A DNA stretch of 12,820 bases from Ophiocordyceps camponoti-saundersi (nom. inval.) (taxonomy: Eukaryota > Ascomycota > Sordariomycetes > Hypocreales > Ophiocordycipitaceae), in assembly GCA_003339415.1 (NCBI GenBank), contig PDHQ01000651.1:1-12820 (forward strand). The letters are read 5' to 3'. Shown piece after piece: positions 1 to 9,509 of this stretch (the stretch's first letter is position 1; every line of letters starts with the position of its first letter). Below the pieces are notes generated by a model, which ran no database searches, was not told where the DNA came from, and worked only from the letters and a program-made list of their open reading frames with translations. A program made the position numbers and the translations under genes.

Positions 1-29
1 CTTAGTCTATTACTATAAACCGATAAAAA

Positions 30-67
30 TAAAAAAAAAAAAGAAAAAAAAAAAGAACGAAAAAAAT
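30..67. repeat. A-rich tract
   Basis: This stretch is almost only A, with scattered G, T and C. It contains A runs of 12 and 11 broken by a single G. It lies directly before the short open stretch starting at 80. It could be the 3' A-tail of a retroelement lying mostly outside the window, or a simple low-complexity tract. A similar tract sits at 8341-8378. Confidence 0.7.
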
Positions 68-79
68 ATATCTACGAAA

Positions 80-349
80 ATGCCTAAGGAATCTAATATA
101 CGGGGAGGATATAGTGAAAACGGCATAGTCTTTATATTATATAACCCGGTCTTTCTAGATAAGCTAATACTTATAACCCCTGCCGATAACTCTTCCGAGT
201 TTTATTCCCGCTATAAGATTAAGTATCTTAATTCGCTAGCTAAGCTCTTATATATATACGGCTATCTATCCCCCTTAAATACTAAATCTAACCTACCTCT
301 CCCTCTTCGCGAAAATAGGCCGCTGCTTCTAGGAAATAACCGAATCTAA
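80..349 (+). pseudogene. Short open stretch with surviving ATG, unknown product
   Basis: This is an 89-codon open stretch from ATG at 80 to TAA at 347, one of the few places where an ATG and an uninterrupted frame survive. The peptide begins MPKESNIRGG. It has no signal peptide, membrane segment or motif that I recognise. Register 80 (mod 3 = 2) is open here, while the block that follows is read in the next register from about 330. This may therefore be the first part of the same decayed gene, separated by an indel or a lost intron. It could also be open by chance. No ribosome binding site is expected in a fungal gene. Function unknown. Confidence 0.35.
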
Positions 350-1928
350 AGCTTTTAACTCTGCCGCTATATATAGACTTTTTTAAGAAAAATATAATAT
401 CGACTATAGGGAAAATACCCTAGATCTGCCGTTAAATAACTCCGAAACCGAAAAGGAATTTTCGCTTAGTATAATATCTATTATTAGTTCTTATCTTAAA
501 CTTATTACTATCCCGCCGGCCGCCTAAATCCTTATACCCTAAAACTATATTTAGATTTTATTATTTAACTAGTAAATATAATACGATACTAAATACGCTA
601 GCAAAACGCTACTTTTCGATATATATAACCGCATGTTCTATATCGCTAACTTATCCTCCTTCGACGCCTAGTTTATAGTCCTTTACTTAAGTAAACCTCA
701 CGACTAAGATACTTAATATTAGCACCGCTAATAACACCCTCTACCCCCTAGCTTACTTAAGCTATACTACGCTATCCTCCTATCCTAGTATATTTAGCAT
801 ATCTTTACGCTTTTCCCGCCTTCCTAATCTCTCCCTAACCTTGCCGGCTTATCGATAGATATAAATATACGTTATTAGATTTCCTACCGAGACTAGTCTA
901 TATTTTAAGTCCTCTTTATACGATATTAGGAAACGTTTACTAGCGCGTATACTTACGATACCTTCTAGAATAAGAACTCGCCCGCCTTTTATATATATAA
1001 TATTAGCTCTAATATAGAACTCGATCCCGGCTACTACCCGCCCTATCCTACTCCCTATCCTTATTTCCCCCTTATAGCAGATACCGCTATATAACCCCTA
1101 CTAATTACCCTCGATATATCTTAGGATATTACCTAGTTATCCGAAGAAGGGAATCTTCGCGATACGCGCGAGGATAACTTTTCCGATATCTACTCCTATT
1201 ACGGTAACTCTAATAATAACTTTCCTAACACTAATTACCGTAATAACGATACCGACGATACCGATAATATAGATATAAAGGATAAAAATAAGAGACTCTT
1301 TACCGGTCGCTTTAACTAATTTCTTCGGTATCTATAAGCTGAATATAATCTTTCCTATATCGAATAACTCTCCTACGCCCTCGCTATCGATATTAGCTAT
1401 TCCCCCCCCCCGCTCGGAGACGATTCTAACCCCCCTCGCCGGTTTAACGACCTATTTAACGAATTACTATCCCCTCCCCCTAAGTATCGAGACGATCCCC
1501 CCTCGCCTTACGAATCCGACCACGCCTCTAACGGGGCGCCACCTTCTAACCCCCCGCAGAAATACTATTTACTAGCCGATTTTAAGAGTTTTAGCGGGGG
1601 GTTAGCAAGCCCCGATAACCTCACGTTTTACCCCCTTACTTTCTACCTACGCTATAGGAACTTATTATCGATAGGCCCCCCCTCGTTCCTCGAAAAACGC
1701 TATTATATTATACGTTATAATAAGAGTATTTATAACTATAACCTTTCCGATAGTTTATACTATAACGCCGCGGCGGAAAAATACCTACTTTTTTTCGGCC
1801 CCTTTTACGGCTCCTTTACTACTAGCCGTTCCCCTACTACGAAACCCGGTCATCTCTTAACGATAACGGGCCTTCTTATAGCAGCTCTTATACTCCTATT
1901 AGTTAAGGCGGAACCTTATATAACGAAG
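330..1928 (+). pseudogene. Decayed coding block with acidic segment, unknown product
   Basis: This is a plus-strand reading with codons starting at positions divisible by 3. The first half (350-1140) carries many TAA/TAG stops of the kind RIP makes from Gln and Trp codons. From 1143 the reading is strongly protein-like: EEGNLRDTRED, then a run of Asp and Asn codons (1203-1292). After the stop at 1365 there are 187 codons without any stop, up to TAG at 1929. That run has Pro/Asp-rich stretches (about 1383-1560), a more globular part (YLLADFKSFSGG and on) and a hydrophobic stretch, GLLIAALILLLV, near 1870-1905. I recognise no known domain. A competing register starting at 1 mod 3 is also stop-poor between about 590 and 1650, so the register is better supported in the acidic part than before it. 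Confidence 0.45.
1203..1292 (+). other. Acidic tract converted to Asn by RIP
   Basis: In the register of the surrounding block this segment reads as mixed Asn, Asp and Thr. Every GAT or GAC codon follows a base other than T. All AAT or AAC codons but one follow a T. RIP of TG to TA changes GAT or GAC to AAT or AAC only after T, so the ancestral segment was almost certainly a run of Asp. This supports both the codon register and the plus strand here. Confidence 0.6.
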
Positions 1929-3700
1929 TAGCGCAGCCTTATAAAAGCTATTACCCCCCCTCTTACTAATAGCGCCTAAGACCTTAACTTAATCTACCTA
2001 TTCCTCTATAAGCGCTAATATATTTACTCGGCTATCCGCAACTCCTCGTTCACCTTCTATATAGAGTAGGTTATAACTATACGAGTCTCGGAAATCCTTA
2101 AGTAACGCCGCGACTTCTTTATTCTCTTCGACCCGCTCTTATAGCTTATTATCTTCTTTCTCTATAACCCGCGCGAATATCTTTACCTCCTACGTAAGTT
2201 CGAACCCTCTAGTTTCCCCGGTATCCTTAGTTACTTCGCTATAGTTTTCTATTACGCTACCGACGCCGTTACGTAACGCTTAGCCTCGCCTCCTAGCCCC
2301 GCTCCTAGTAATAACTCTAGTCTCGCCGACCGCGAAGCTATAGCCCTTTTCGATCGTCTAAGTAAGTATTACTTTACCGGCGAACCTAACCTCCTCCCGC
2401 CCTTTTTTTTTAAGTATCTTAATACTATAGCTAGTATATAAAAATACGCCTAGCTATTAATCTCGCGTAACGTACTCGACCTTAGTAGTCCCCTATTTAA
2501 TATAGGAACCCGCTCCTAGCCCCTTATTATACTTTAACGGCTAATTCTCTTATATATCTCCTTAATTAGCTATTATTATAACCCTATCCTTACTATTAAG
2601 AGGTATACCTATTCTTAAGCTACGTTTTTTAATAGCCTTAATATTACCTAAGTAAAATACGTAAGATATTTCCTAAGCTATATCTTTTAGTATTCTTAAA
2701 TCTTATAAATAAAAGCCTTCGTCTCCTACTAGTTCCGGTAATAAGTTAATACTTCGGCGCTTATAGTTTTCGATAACGTAACTAATAGAAGTTCCGCTAT
2801 CCTTTTATAGGATACTATATCTACTCTTAAGATATAGGAATAGTCCTCTAATCCCTTTTCCGCCGCGTTAGTTTACTATTATATAACCCCCTCCCCTATC
2901 CTCTACGCTATACTCCTAATATAATAAAAAGGTCGCTTAAGAAACTCTGCTAACACGCTTATACTACTCCTTCCCTACTCTTATACGAATAGTTTACTAG
3001 CTATGCTAAGGACGTTATATAAGTATATTATAGTCCTATTAATACCGCTAGCCTAATACTCTTATCTAAGTACGCTATTTAGTATCTTATATTACGTATA
3101 CTTATCTATTATATAAACGAGGTAAATATTAGTTATAAAGATTAAGTCCGCTTACTCGCTATTACTATAACGGAAAAGTTAATAAATTAGATACTAAGCT
3201 CCTTTAACGGTTGCCTTTTTATTAGCTATATCCGCTACTTCTAACTAGATTATATCGCCCTTACTTATATCGCCCTTACGCTACTCGGTTCCCTAAGGCG
3301 GTTAGCTTTTAGGGCTTAGTAAGCTATCTCCCTCCTTACGAATATATAAGGCCTACCTATCCGTTCTTTTTAATTCGGCCTTACCCCCCCTTTCTCCGCT
3401 ATCCCTCCTCTTCTCGAATAAGGCTTCGTAGACCTTCTCCTCCCTTACTTAATACGGTTAACCGATATCCGCGAATACTACCGATATACGTTATCTATAA
3501 TTTAAAACGCTAGCTTCCGCTAAGAACTAAATACTATTATTATACTTACTCTTACTATTACCGCCGCTTTAGGTATACTATACTTTAATACTAATTAAGG
3601 CTATTTCGCGGTCTTAGAAAAGAAAATAGATTCGCGATATTTATCGGTTTACTTCGTATTATAAATATTTTAGTTTTTATTTCCTAATTAGTTCCCCCCG
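1929..3700. pseudogene. Decayed coding-like block, strand undecided
   Basis: The codon register (positions divisible by 3) continues from the previous block, with pyrimidines favoured at third positions and purines at first positions. That pattern is the same on both strands, so it fixes the register but not the direction. Read on plus, the product is rich in Ser, Leu and Pro, with about 45 stops in 590 codons. Read on minus in the same register it has somewhat more stops, but parts look more like a soluble protein, for example VIEKEDNKL and ERVEENKEVAALLKDF near 2040-2180 and VGDEGFYL near 2700-2735. If minus is right, there are two decayed genes converging near 1925. The plus strand is clearly pyrimidine-rich, which mildly favours minus. 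I recognise no family on either strand. Confidence 0.35.
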
Positions 3701-3825
3701 AAAAAATATATAAATAGTATAATATCGGTTAGTAAAATAATAAAGAAGATTAGTAATACTAACTACCTTACCCTATTAGTATTTTATACTATTATATTTT
3801 TTTCTACTTTATTAATATTCTAGTC
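3701..3825. other. AT-rich spacer
   Basis: This stretch is very AT-rich, with no protein-like reading on either strand. The register used on its left (0 mod 3) gives way to a different one (2 mod 3) on its right. It therefore probably separates two decayed genes or elements. I see no terminal repeat in it. Confidence 0.4.
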
Positions 3826-5090
3826 TTTAGAATATAAACGTATTAACTTCCGTACGTTTATCGAGCTTCGCCTACTTAAGTCTACCTCTCCGCGTAAGCA
3901 CCCGCGCCGTACCGAATATACTCTTCCCCCTAGAGATCGTCTATATACTAGGTATAAAGCTTTACTTACCGTATAGCGCTATAGCTCCGAGCGATATCTA
4001 TAAACCGTTTTCGATAATCTAAGCGCTGAAATAAGTATAAGGGAAAATAGGATAGTTAAAAGAGAATATTAGCGCTAAGAGGTAATATATAGTTCTAATA
4101 TATCGTAGAAGAAGTAGGAATTATATATTTTATATACGAAGTATAAAAGACTTATAATTTTATAGCTTAATTATAGTTAGTTATAAATATAAAATATTAT
4201 AAAGAAATTTAATACTATATAAGCCCCTAAGAATCCGAAAATAACCGATAAAAGAATATTATATCTAACTTAATAACCTTATATCGTACTATTATAAGCT
4301 AAGCTATAATATATTATAAAATACAAAGTTAGCCTTAACTTATAATATATTACTCGCGTCTATATATATATATCCTATAATATAAATTTTAATACCCTTT
4401 ACTCTTATTAACCTTACTATATATAGTTTAGTCTATAACCTTTATATAGATTATTAATTATATAATATAAAACTTAAAATATAAGATATTAATATCTTTT
4501 ATAGTATTTTCCGTATAAGCTTTTACTATCTATAAAGAAGGCTATATAAACTAGTAGCTGCTACTAATTTGCTAAAGAATAGTAGCGCTAGGAAGAGATA
4601 AAAATATCTTTTTAAGGGTTATACGTATATTATTAAATAGTCGAAAATAACTTTTAGAGTTCCGAAGGCCTTTATAGACTAGAGTTATAACGGCGGCTAT
4701 ATAAAGATAGCAGCTACTATCTAAGTAGATAGTGCAACTTAGTTTTCCTCTATAAACGAAATAGGTAAATAAAGTATTTAGCCCTTAAGCTTATCCCTAT
4801 ATTTATTTATAAGTCGCTAATTATAATTCAAGTCTAAGATATAACTTATAGCTAAAACTTTACTAAACGGAATTATAGCTTTGCTTAAACCCTATACCTT
4901 TATATAATAAACTACTTACTAGCTCTATTAATCCTCTACGCAAACCGATACTCGAAATAGTTCCCTCCTACTAAGATATATAAGAGAAGGCCGGAGACTA
5001 AATAAACTATTCGATAAAGCCTTTAGGATACCGAAATCCCACTTAGTCTTTTACTTACTATCCTAAGCTATATAATAATATATATATAAT
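3826..5090 (+). pseudogene. Decayed coding block, unknown product
   Basis: Plus strand, codons starting at 2 mod 3 (for example 3830). The first 90 codons read clearly as a basic, helical protein: INFRTFIELRLLKS near 3842, then KHPRRTEYTLPPRDRLY and later DNLSAEISIRENRIVKREY. The antisense reading in the same register is much poorer. From about 4150 to 4600 stops are dense and the base composition is very AT-rich. Coherence returns around 4630-5000 (VENNF, SSEGLYRLEL, YKRNR). The length of about 420 codons and the charged start could suit a transposase, a structural protein of a retroelement or a host gene copy. I see no DDE, RT or integrase motif and give no name. Confidence 0.4.
4716..4733. 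repeat. Short perfect inverted repeat
   Basis: Eight bases (ACTATCTA) are followed by AG and then their exact reverse complement (TAGATAGT). It lies inside a decayed coding block, and in TA-rich DNA such a palindrome can arise by chance. Confidence 0.4.
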
Positions 5091-5099
5091 AAATTAATC

Positions 5100-6180
5100 G
5101 TTTTTTATAATCGGATTTTTCTCCTTAAGTCGTTTCTAAGACTCGGGTTTTTACCCTATATTATACCCGCTATCCCGATACTGCCTTCTTTACTATATCC
5201 GTCCCTTGAGAAGTAAACCCTAAAAAAAAGCTAAACTATTTAATATACGCTTAAAAAATTCGAAAACTTCCTCTTAGCTATTTAGCTATCCTAGCGCTAA
5301 TATACCTCGGTATATATCTTACTATCCCGAATTCCACAGCTACTATACTTAGAAGAAATCAACTACTATTCCTTATACTTATTCGTTTTCCCTAATAACG
5401 GCGTATAACGTAGCTATATACCTCCCGCGACCCTTTGCTATATATATCTAAACCCGTCTATATATATTTTATATTCTATCTATTACGATTATAAGTCTAA
5501 CGTCTCTCTTAGCTTAGAAGCCTAGAATATCTTATCGCTCTTTATACCTATTACCTAAATCTTTAGAATACCTACCTTACCTAAATACCGCGTGATTAAT
5601 AATAATAGTAAAAATATATATCTTCCTTACGCTCTTATTAATAAGCTTAGAAGATAATTAGATAGCTCGAAAATAATAGAAAAGTCGAATCTTTAAGGAA
5701 TAAATTAAGTAATAAAAGGCTTCCTTCCTTTCCGGATCGTAGGGTTTGCGTAGTATACGATATTATTTTAAACTTCCCTACCTTTACTTACGCTACCGTT
5801 AGATCTTTTTTAGTAATTTAATAGTTACTAGATAAGCCGGCGTATACTACTCTAAACTTAATTACCGGGGCCTTTATACTTATCTTATTATCCTAATATT
5901 CCCTCTTATAAACTCGAAAAATATCTATAAATACTATACTTACCGGTACCTAGGATAGAGTTATCTTACTAGGCGGTGGCAACTCGTAAGTCGTTATTCG
6001 TAGCTCGTAGGCTTATACGGTAGGAAGGTTACCCTCCTCTCTCTTCCGTACGAGAGAAAATTTCTTCCCTTTTTATCCTCCGCAGAAATAGTAGTAACCT
6101 CGAAATACTACTATTACTATTATTATTAGTATTAGTACTATCGGCGGTAGTAGTTTCGTCGCACGAAGAATAAAAATAAG
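5100..6180 (+). pseudogene. Decayed coding block, unknown product
   Basis: From about 5349 the plus strand read in register 0 mod 3 gives a coherent product with RIP-type stops at an ordinary Gln/Trp spacing. Pieces that survive include LEEINYYSLYLFVFPNNGV, YRVINNNSKNIYLPYALINK and VIKGFLPFRIVGFA. Further on come YKLEKYL, AVATRKSLFVARRLIR and a charged end near 6155-6180. Between 5100 and 5340 the better reading is in register 2 mod 3, continuing the previous block, so a frameshift or gene boundary lies near 5300-5349. No ATG is left at a plausible start. I do not recognise the family. The trinucleotide run at 6106-6141 lies within it. Confidence 0.4.
6106..6141. repeat. Decayed CAN-type trinucleotide repeat
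   Basis: This is a run of TAC, TAT and TAG triplets, in which every T may come from a former C (CAC, CAT, CAG). Undoing RIP gives a CAN repeat. That would code for His/Gln on plus in one register, for Leu/Val on plus in the register of the surrounding block (CTG and TTG codons), or for a Gln run on minus. The sequence alone does not decide which was used. Confidence 0.6.
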
Positions 6181-6206
6181 TAGAAGTAAAACGATAATAA
6201 CGATAA

Positions 6207-6223
6207 GGGGGGGGAAAAAAAAA
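6207..6223. repeat. G8-A9 double homopolymer
   Basis: Eight G are followed immediately by nine A. The tract sits between two coding-like blocks whose registers differ. Slippage in it could account for that shift, and it is also a place where read or assembly errors are likely. Confidence 0.75.
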
Positions 6224-6228
6224 TATCT

Positions 6229-6690
6229 ATCGCTACTATACTTAATCGCTTACCCCTCTCTAATAAGCTCGTTACTATTACTCTTAGCTTAAATAATAAA
6301 GTTAGGGCTAAATTTCTTTAAGCTACTATCTCTATATATATCTCCTTCGTATAGTATACTTTAGTAAATATCTACTAATTATATAGTAGGATAAGGAATA
6401 TCTCTACCTCTCTAGGATATTATACGATATTACTTTTCGCCTGCGCTCGGGCGAGACCCCCGTCGAGCTCGTTACTAAGGTAGTCTATTATCTATCTTAC
6501 TACCGGGCGATTATTATCTAAGCTGCCGGTCGGTTCCCTACCTAGGGGCCCTACGGTTATCGGTACCTCTAGCGAGGGAGTATTCCCTTCTCTAGCTGCT
6601 AGCGCGTGCGCGGCTACTAAAAGGGCGCGTGCGCGTTATATATTTAAGACTCTTACGGGAGCGCGTGCGATTATTATCGCACCTAGGATA
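6229..6690 (+). pseudogene. GC-richer coding-like interval, register unclear
   Basis: Two plus-strand registers compete. Register 1 mod 3 reads well from 6229 (LNRLPLSNKLVTITLSLNNK) with a few RIP-type stops, then stays open from 6484 to 6705 as an Ala/Arg/Thr-rich peptide. Register 0 mod 3, which is clearly used from 6687 on, starts well at 6441 (LRSGETPVELVTKVV) but has about seven stops before 6690. This interval keeps more TG than its surroundings, mainly in CGTGCG. It may be the start of the following block with an old frameshift, or a separate fragment. No domain recognised. Confidence 0.3.
6602..6669. repeat. Three copies of GCGCGTGCG
   Basis: The 9-base word occurs at 6602-6610, 6625-6633 and 6661-6669. 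Each copy keeps a TG that most of the window has lost. They are spaced 23 and 36 bases apart. They could be decayed tandem units or protein-coding Arg/Ala codons. No known factor site is claimed. Confidence 0.6.
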
Positions 6691-6810
6691 ACGACGATAA
6701 TAATATAAACGAAGATAAGGATAATAACGAAGATATAGATAACGACGAAGATAACGAAAACGAAGAAGATAATAATAAAGAGGAGGACGATAACGGTAAG
6801 TATAAGGAGG

Positions 6811-6853
<43 letters not shown>
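6687..6853 (+). other. Ancestral acidic tract, now Asn-rich, ending in (AAT)n
   Basis: In register 0 mod 3 this reads as Asp, Glu and Asn with few other residues, and ends in GAT followed by about 14 AAT codons (6810-6853). All GAT and GAC codons follow a base other than T. All but two AAT and AAC codons follow T. That is exactly what RIP does to a GAT/GAC run, so the ancestral run was Asp. The microsatellite-like (AAT)n is thus a mutated poly-Asp codon run. The pattern is good evidence for plus-strand coding in this register. Confidence 0.65.
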
Positions 6854-6854
<1 letters not shown>

Positions 6855-8290
6855 GACGAGCCTCTCGCCCCTCCTCGGGTATGCCGCCGTTATTATACGC
6901 CGGCGCCTACGTCGCTAACTACGTTATCGGATAACTAGTAAGAGCGGGAGGCGGCGCTAATATTTAATTTATAGAAATTACTTTTATAGGCGCCCGCGGC
7001 GGGATTACTTTAGCAACTACTTCTATCCTAACTATTATTTTATTTATCTTAACTAGTTATTCGAGAGCGTCGTTACGACCTTTCTTCGTTATAGCTTTAG
7101 CCGGATTATTTTTTTCCTATTAATCTAAAATATCGCGGCAATTTTCTTCCTTTTATATAATTCACGTAAGCCTATTATATCGATTATAAGCCTCTTCTAT
7201 CTTATACTACTTAGGTTAATAAGGTAGCTAGAGCGATTATTACTCCGTATAAGGCTCTAAACAGACTCCGGTAGCTATAGGCTTCTTACGATCTTTTTAA
7301 CCGCGGCGTTAAGAGCGATACCACTATCGACTACTCGTACGATATCGTATAGTTCGCCCGCAGGCACGCTTCCTATTATTATCTTATACTTCCCTAAGGA
7401 CTAAAGCTTAATATTACCGTAAATAAAGACTTCGGTCTCCGTACGAGCTATCTCCTTACTTAGAACGATAACGAATCCTATCTGCTAGTATAGGTCCTTA
7501 TTATCCGCAAACTAGCCCTCGCTAAATATCTAAAGCTTCGTACGAAGGGGGTTAAGAGGGATAGAGCCTAGTACTCGATCGGACTTCCCTATATATTATC
7601 GTACGTAGTTATTTAAGGCGTCGAGTTTTCCTTTTTCGGGGTCTAGACTCGGGTAGCGGCCGAGAGGTTGTCCCTACTTCGGGCTAGTAAATAGATAGGA
7701 TTTACGCGTCTCGCTCGCGTTACGGAAGGTATACTTACAGCGCGTCCTGCTTAGCTAAGCTAATAATTTATAATACCTATGCCCGTCCCTTCTATTTTAA
7801 GGTAATACTATTACCCTCGAGGCAAACTCGTCCGTAGTTAAATTCTATAAGCGCCTCTAATCCTTGCCGATAATCGAGAAGTTTGCGGGCGATAATATCG
7901 TAAAGCTATCTATAATACTCCCTACGATAAGTATCGGCGACGAAGACTTAACTGCCCCGTCGTACGGCCTGCTATGCGAAAATATCTACCTTATAAATCG
8001 ATATAAAAAAGCACTTAAGAGGACGAATTTCGCGGCTTTTTCGGTAGCGCCCTCCTCTTCGTATAACGATTTATTAATACCGTTATCGTGTCCTTTATAT
8101 TCGAGGAGGCATATATCGAATTCGTCTTCCTTACGATTTATTAACTAGTAATCTTCTTCTCGTAAATAAAGTAGCGCTTTTTTATACGAGGAAACGTGCG
8201 ACGTTCGTCGAAGCGAACTTGCTTAAGTTTCCCTATACTAAAATTCTATAAGGGCAATTCGTACGGTAACTAGGGAATCCGCCCGACTAA
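6687..8290 (+). pseudogene. Decayed coding block with acidic N-terminal part, unknown product
   Basis: Plus strand, register 0 mod 3. The acidic tract is followed by a Pro/Arg/Thr-rich linker (EPLAPPRVCRR), a Leu-rich helical part and a coherent central part. Recognisable stretches are VNKVARAIITPYKALNRL near 7210-7270, NRGVKSDTTIDYSYDIV near 7300-7350, LKLNITVNKDFGLRTSYLL near 7400-7455, and PYILSYVVI then GVEFSFFGV near 7590-7650. Stops fall where Gln or Trp codons would be expected. From 7740 the reading is weaker, resuming with YRKAIYNTPYDKYRRRRLN and FRGFFGSALLFV (7890-8070). The end is uncertain, at about 8150-8290, just before an A-rich tract. The layout (acidic region, linker, then a globular part of about 400 residues) does not match a family I can name. 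Confidence 0.45.
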
Positions 8291-8340
8291 TTCCCTTTAT
8301 TTATAGTAATATTATAATATATATACCTATACGAGGAATA

Positions 8341-8378
8341 GAAAAAAAGAATAAAAAAAATAAAAAAAAAAAAATAAA
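8341..8378. repeat. A-rich tract
   Basis: Runs of A (up to 12) are interrupted by G or T. The tract lies downstream of the block ending near 8290 and may be the 3' A-tail of a LINE-like element. No target-site duplication or reverse transcriptase was seen to confirm this. Confidence 0.6.
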
Positions 8379-8399
8379 CTTTATAAGAAGATATTTAGT

Positions 8400-9235
8400 T
8401 AATAAGTAACGAGTATTATCTATTACGCTATAGCACGCTCTCGTTATCGTAGCGTAAACTTTAGCCGCTACTTTGCTAAGGGTATTTTATATAAGTTATA
8501 TCTTCCTAATAAGTTCTTCGAGGATTTCAGGTATTAATTTCTTAGGGAATTTTCTTTATTTTATAGTAAACCTTATGCCGGTCTATCTTATTTAGTATTC
8601 CGCACGATTCTTTCCCGTATTAAGATACGAATTAGCTATTAACTAGATCTCGTCCTAAATCTTATCGGGTTTTATATAATAGAGGTAGTATAATTACGCG
8701 GGCCCTTTAAGGATATCCGGAAAAATAGCGTAGTACTAATCTTCCGCTTATGCTAATTTTTCGGCGGTACGATATAAATAGCTTAGCTTTAATATATAGA
8801 TATCGTATAGTCGCCTTAAATAGTTTTAGTCCTTCTGCTATCCCTTACTAAAAGCTATAACCTTCTCGTGCGTAATTAGCCTATCCTAGACTAGTCGTAC
8901 GTAGCGTAATATAAAAGCCGGGCTTATAGGGATTATTATAGGGGCTATTAATAGTTCTAGTATCGGCGTCGCTTTATACGAAGTTATACGGGCATAGGTC
9001 TCCGCGCTTTAATATAACGATTTCTCCTAGTACTTAGATATATCGAGGAACCTATTAATTAGATATCGCGAGTATTTTAACGCTAACTTTATTATTCGTA
9101 TTATTCTTTTATTTAATCTTAGTATTATTATTCCTATCCGTCGGAATTACTTCGAATAGGTATATATCCTTTCGTATATAATGCCTAAGGTAGCCCTTAG
9201 GTATAAATAGAGATAAAAAAAAAATCACTTCTTTT
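8400..9235. pseudogene. Decayed coding-like block, strand undecided
   Basis: Both strands read well in the same register (positions divisible by 3). Plus is better at 8406-8750, with four stops in about 115 codons and pieces such as NKFFEDFRY and AGLSYLVFRTILSRIKIRISY. Minus is better at 9180-8750, with about seven stops in 145 codons against about eighteen on plus (INRFLDISKY, SAETYARITSYKATPILELL, KATPILELLIAPIIIPISP). Minus would make this a gene diverging from the inverted repeat at 9273. Plus would join it to the blocks on both sides in one register. RIP turns Leu codons into antisense stops, so stop counts do not settle the strand. No family recognised. Confidence 0.35.
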
Positions 9236-9272
9236 ACTCTTATTATCGACGCGTCTATAACCGATAACTCTA

Positions 9273-9473
9273 TCGGGGTCGAAAGAGTAGTATATTCGCC
9301 GCCGCGCGTCTATTAGTTATGCTAGCTTTTCTTATTCTTATTATTAACGCGGTTATCGTCGATATTTACCGCTACGGTCCTTAACGATCGTTACCGCGTT
9401 AATAGTAAGAATAATAAAGGCTAATATATCTAATAAACCCGCGGCGGCGAATATATTACTCCTTCGCTCCCGA
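9273..9473. repeat. Long inverted repeat (two 86-bp arms, 29-bp spacer)
   Basis: The arm at 9273-9358 matches the reverse complement of 9388-9473 over 86 positions with about 13 differences, roughly 85 percent by hand count. Perfect cores include TATATTCGCCGCCGCG and ATTAACGCGG. Weaker pairing extends outward to about 9240 and 9510 after small gaps. About half of the differences are C/T or G/A changes, as RIP acting separately on each arm would give. Possible origins are the terminal repeats of a very small transposon, a head-to-head joined duplicate, or a fold-back element. As RNA it would form a long hairpin. Confidence 0.8.
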
Positions 9474-9509
9474 CGGTATCGTTTATTATAACCGCGTTAA
9501 TTATAATAA

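Noticed and set aside
330..3700. Gypsy or Copia gag-pol polyprotein
   Set aside because: The length would fit, but I could not find an RT catalytic motif, protease DTG/DSG context, zinc knuckle or integrase HHCC/DDE pattern on either strand with any confidence.
4150..4600. Introns or a promoter in the AT-rich part of the block
   Set aside because: TA-rich words here are explained by RIP. GT and AG splice sites and TATA boxes cannot be told from background.
7621..7680. Basic, nuclear-localisation-like stretch on minus (PRKRKTR)
   Set aside because: The upstream part of that minus frame is full of stops, and the plus register is coherent here, so this is antisense of the plus block.
7864..8148. 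Stop-free plus-strand stretch of 94 codons opening with TTG at 7864
   Set aside because: It has no ATG and is not in the register supported by the acidic tract and the rest of the block (0 mod 3). It lies over a region where a minus-strand reading is also plausible. It is most likely open by chance as the complement or an alternative frame of a decayed gene.
9211..9220. A10 run as a poly(A) tail
   Set aside because: The run is only ten bases long, with no element end or duplication beside it.
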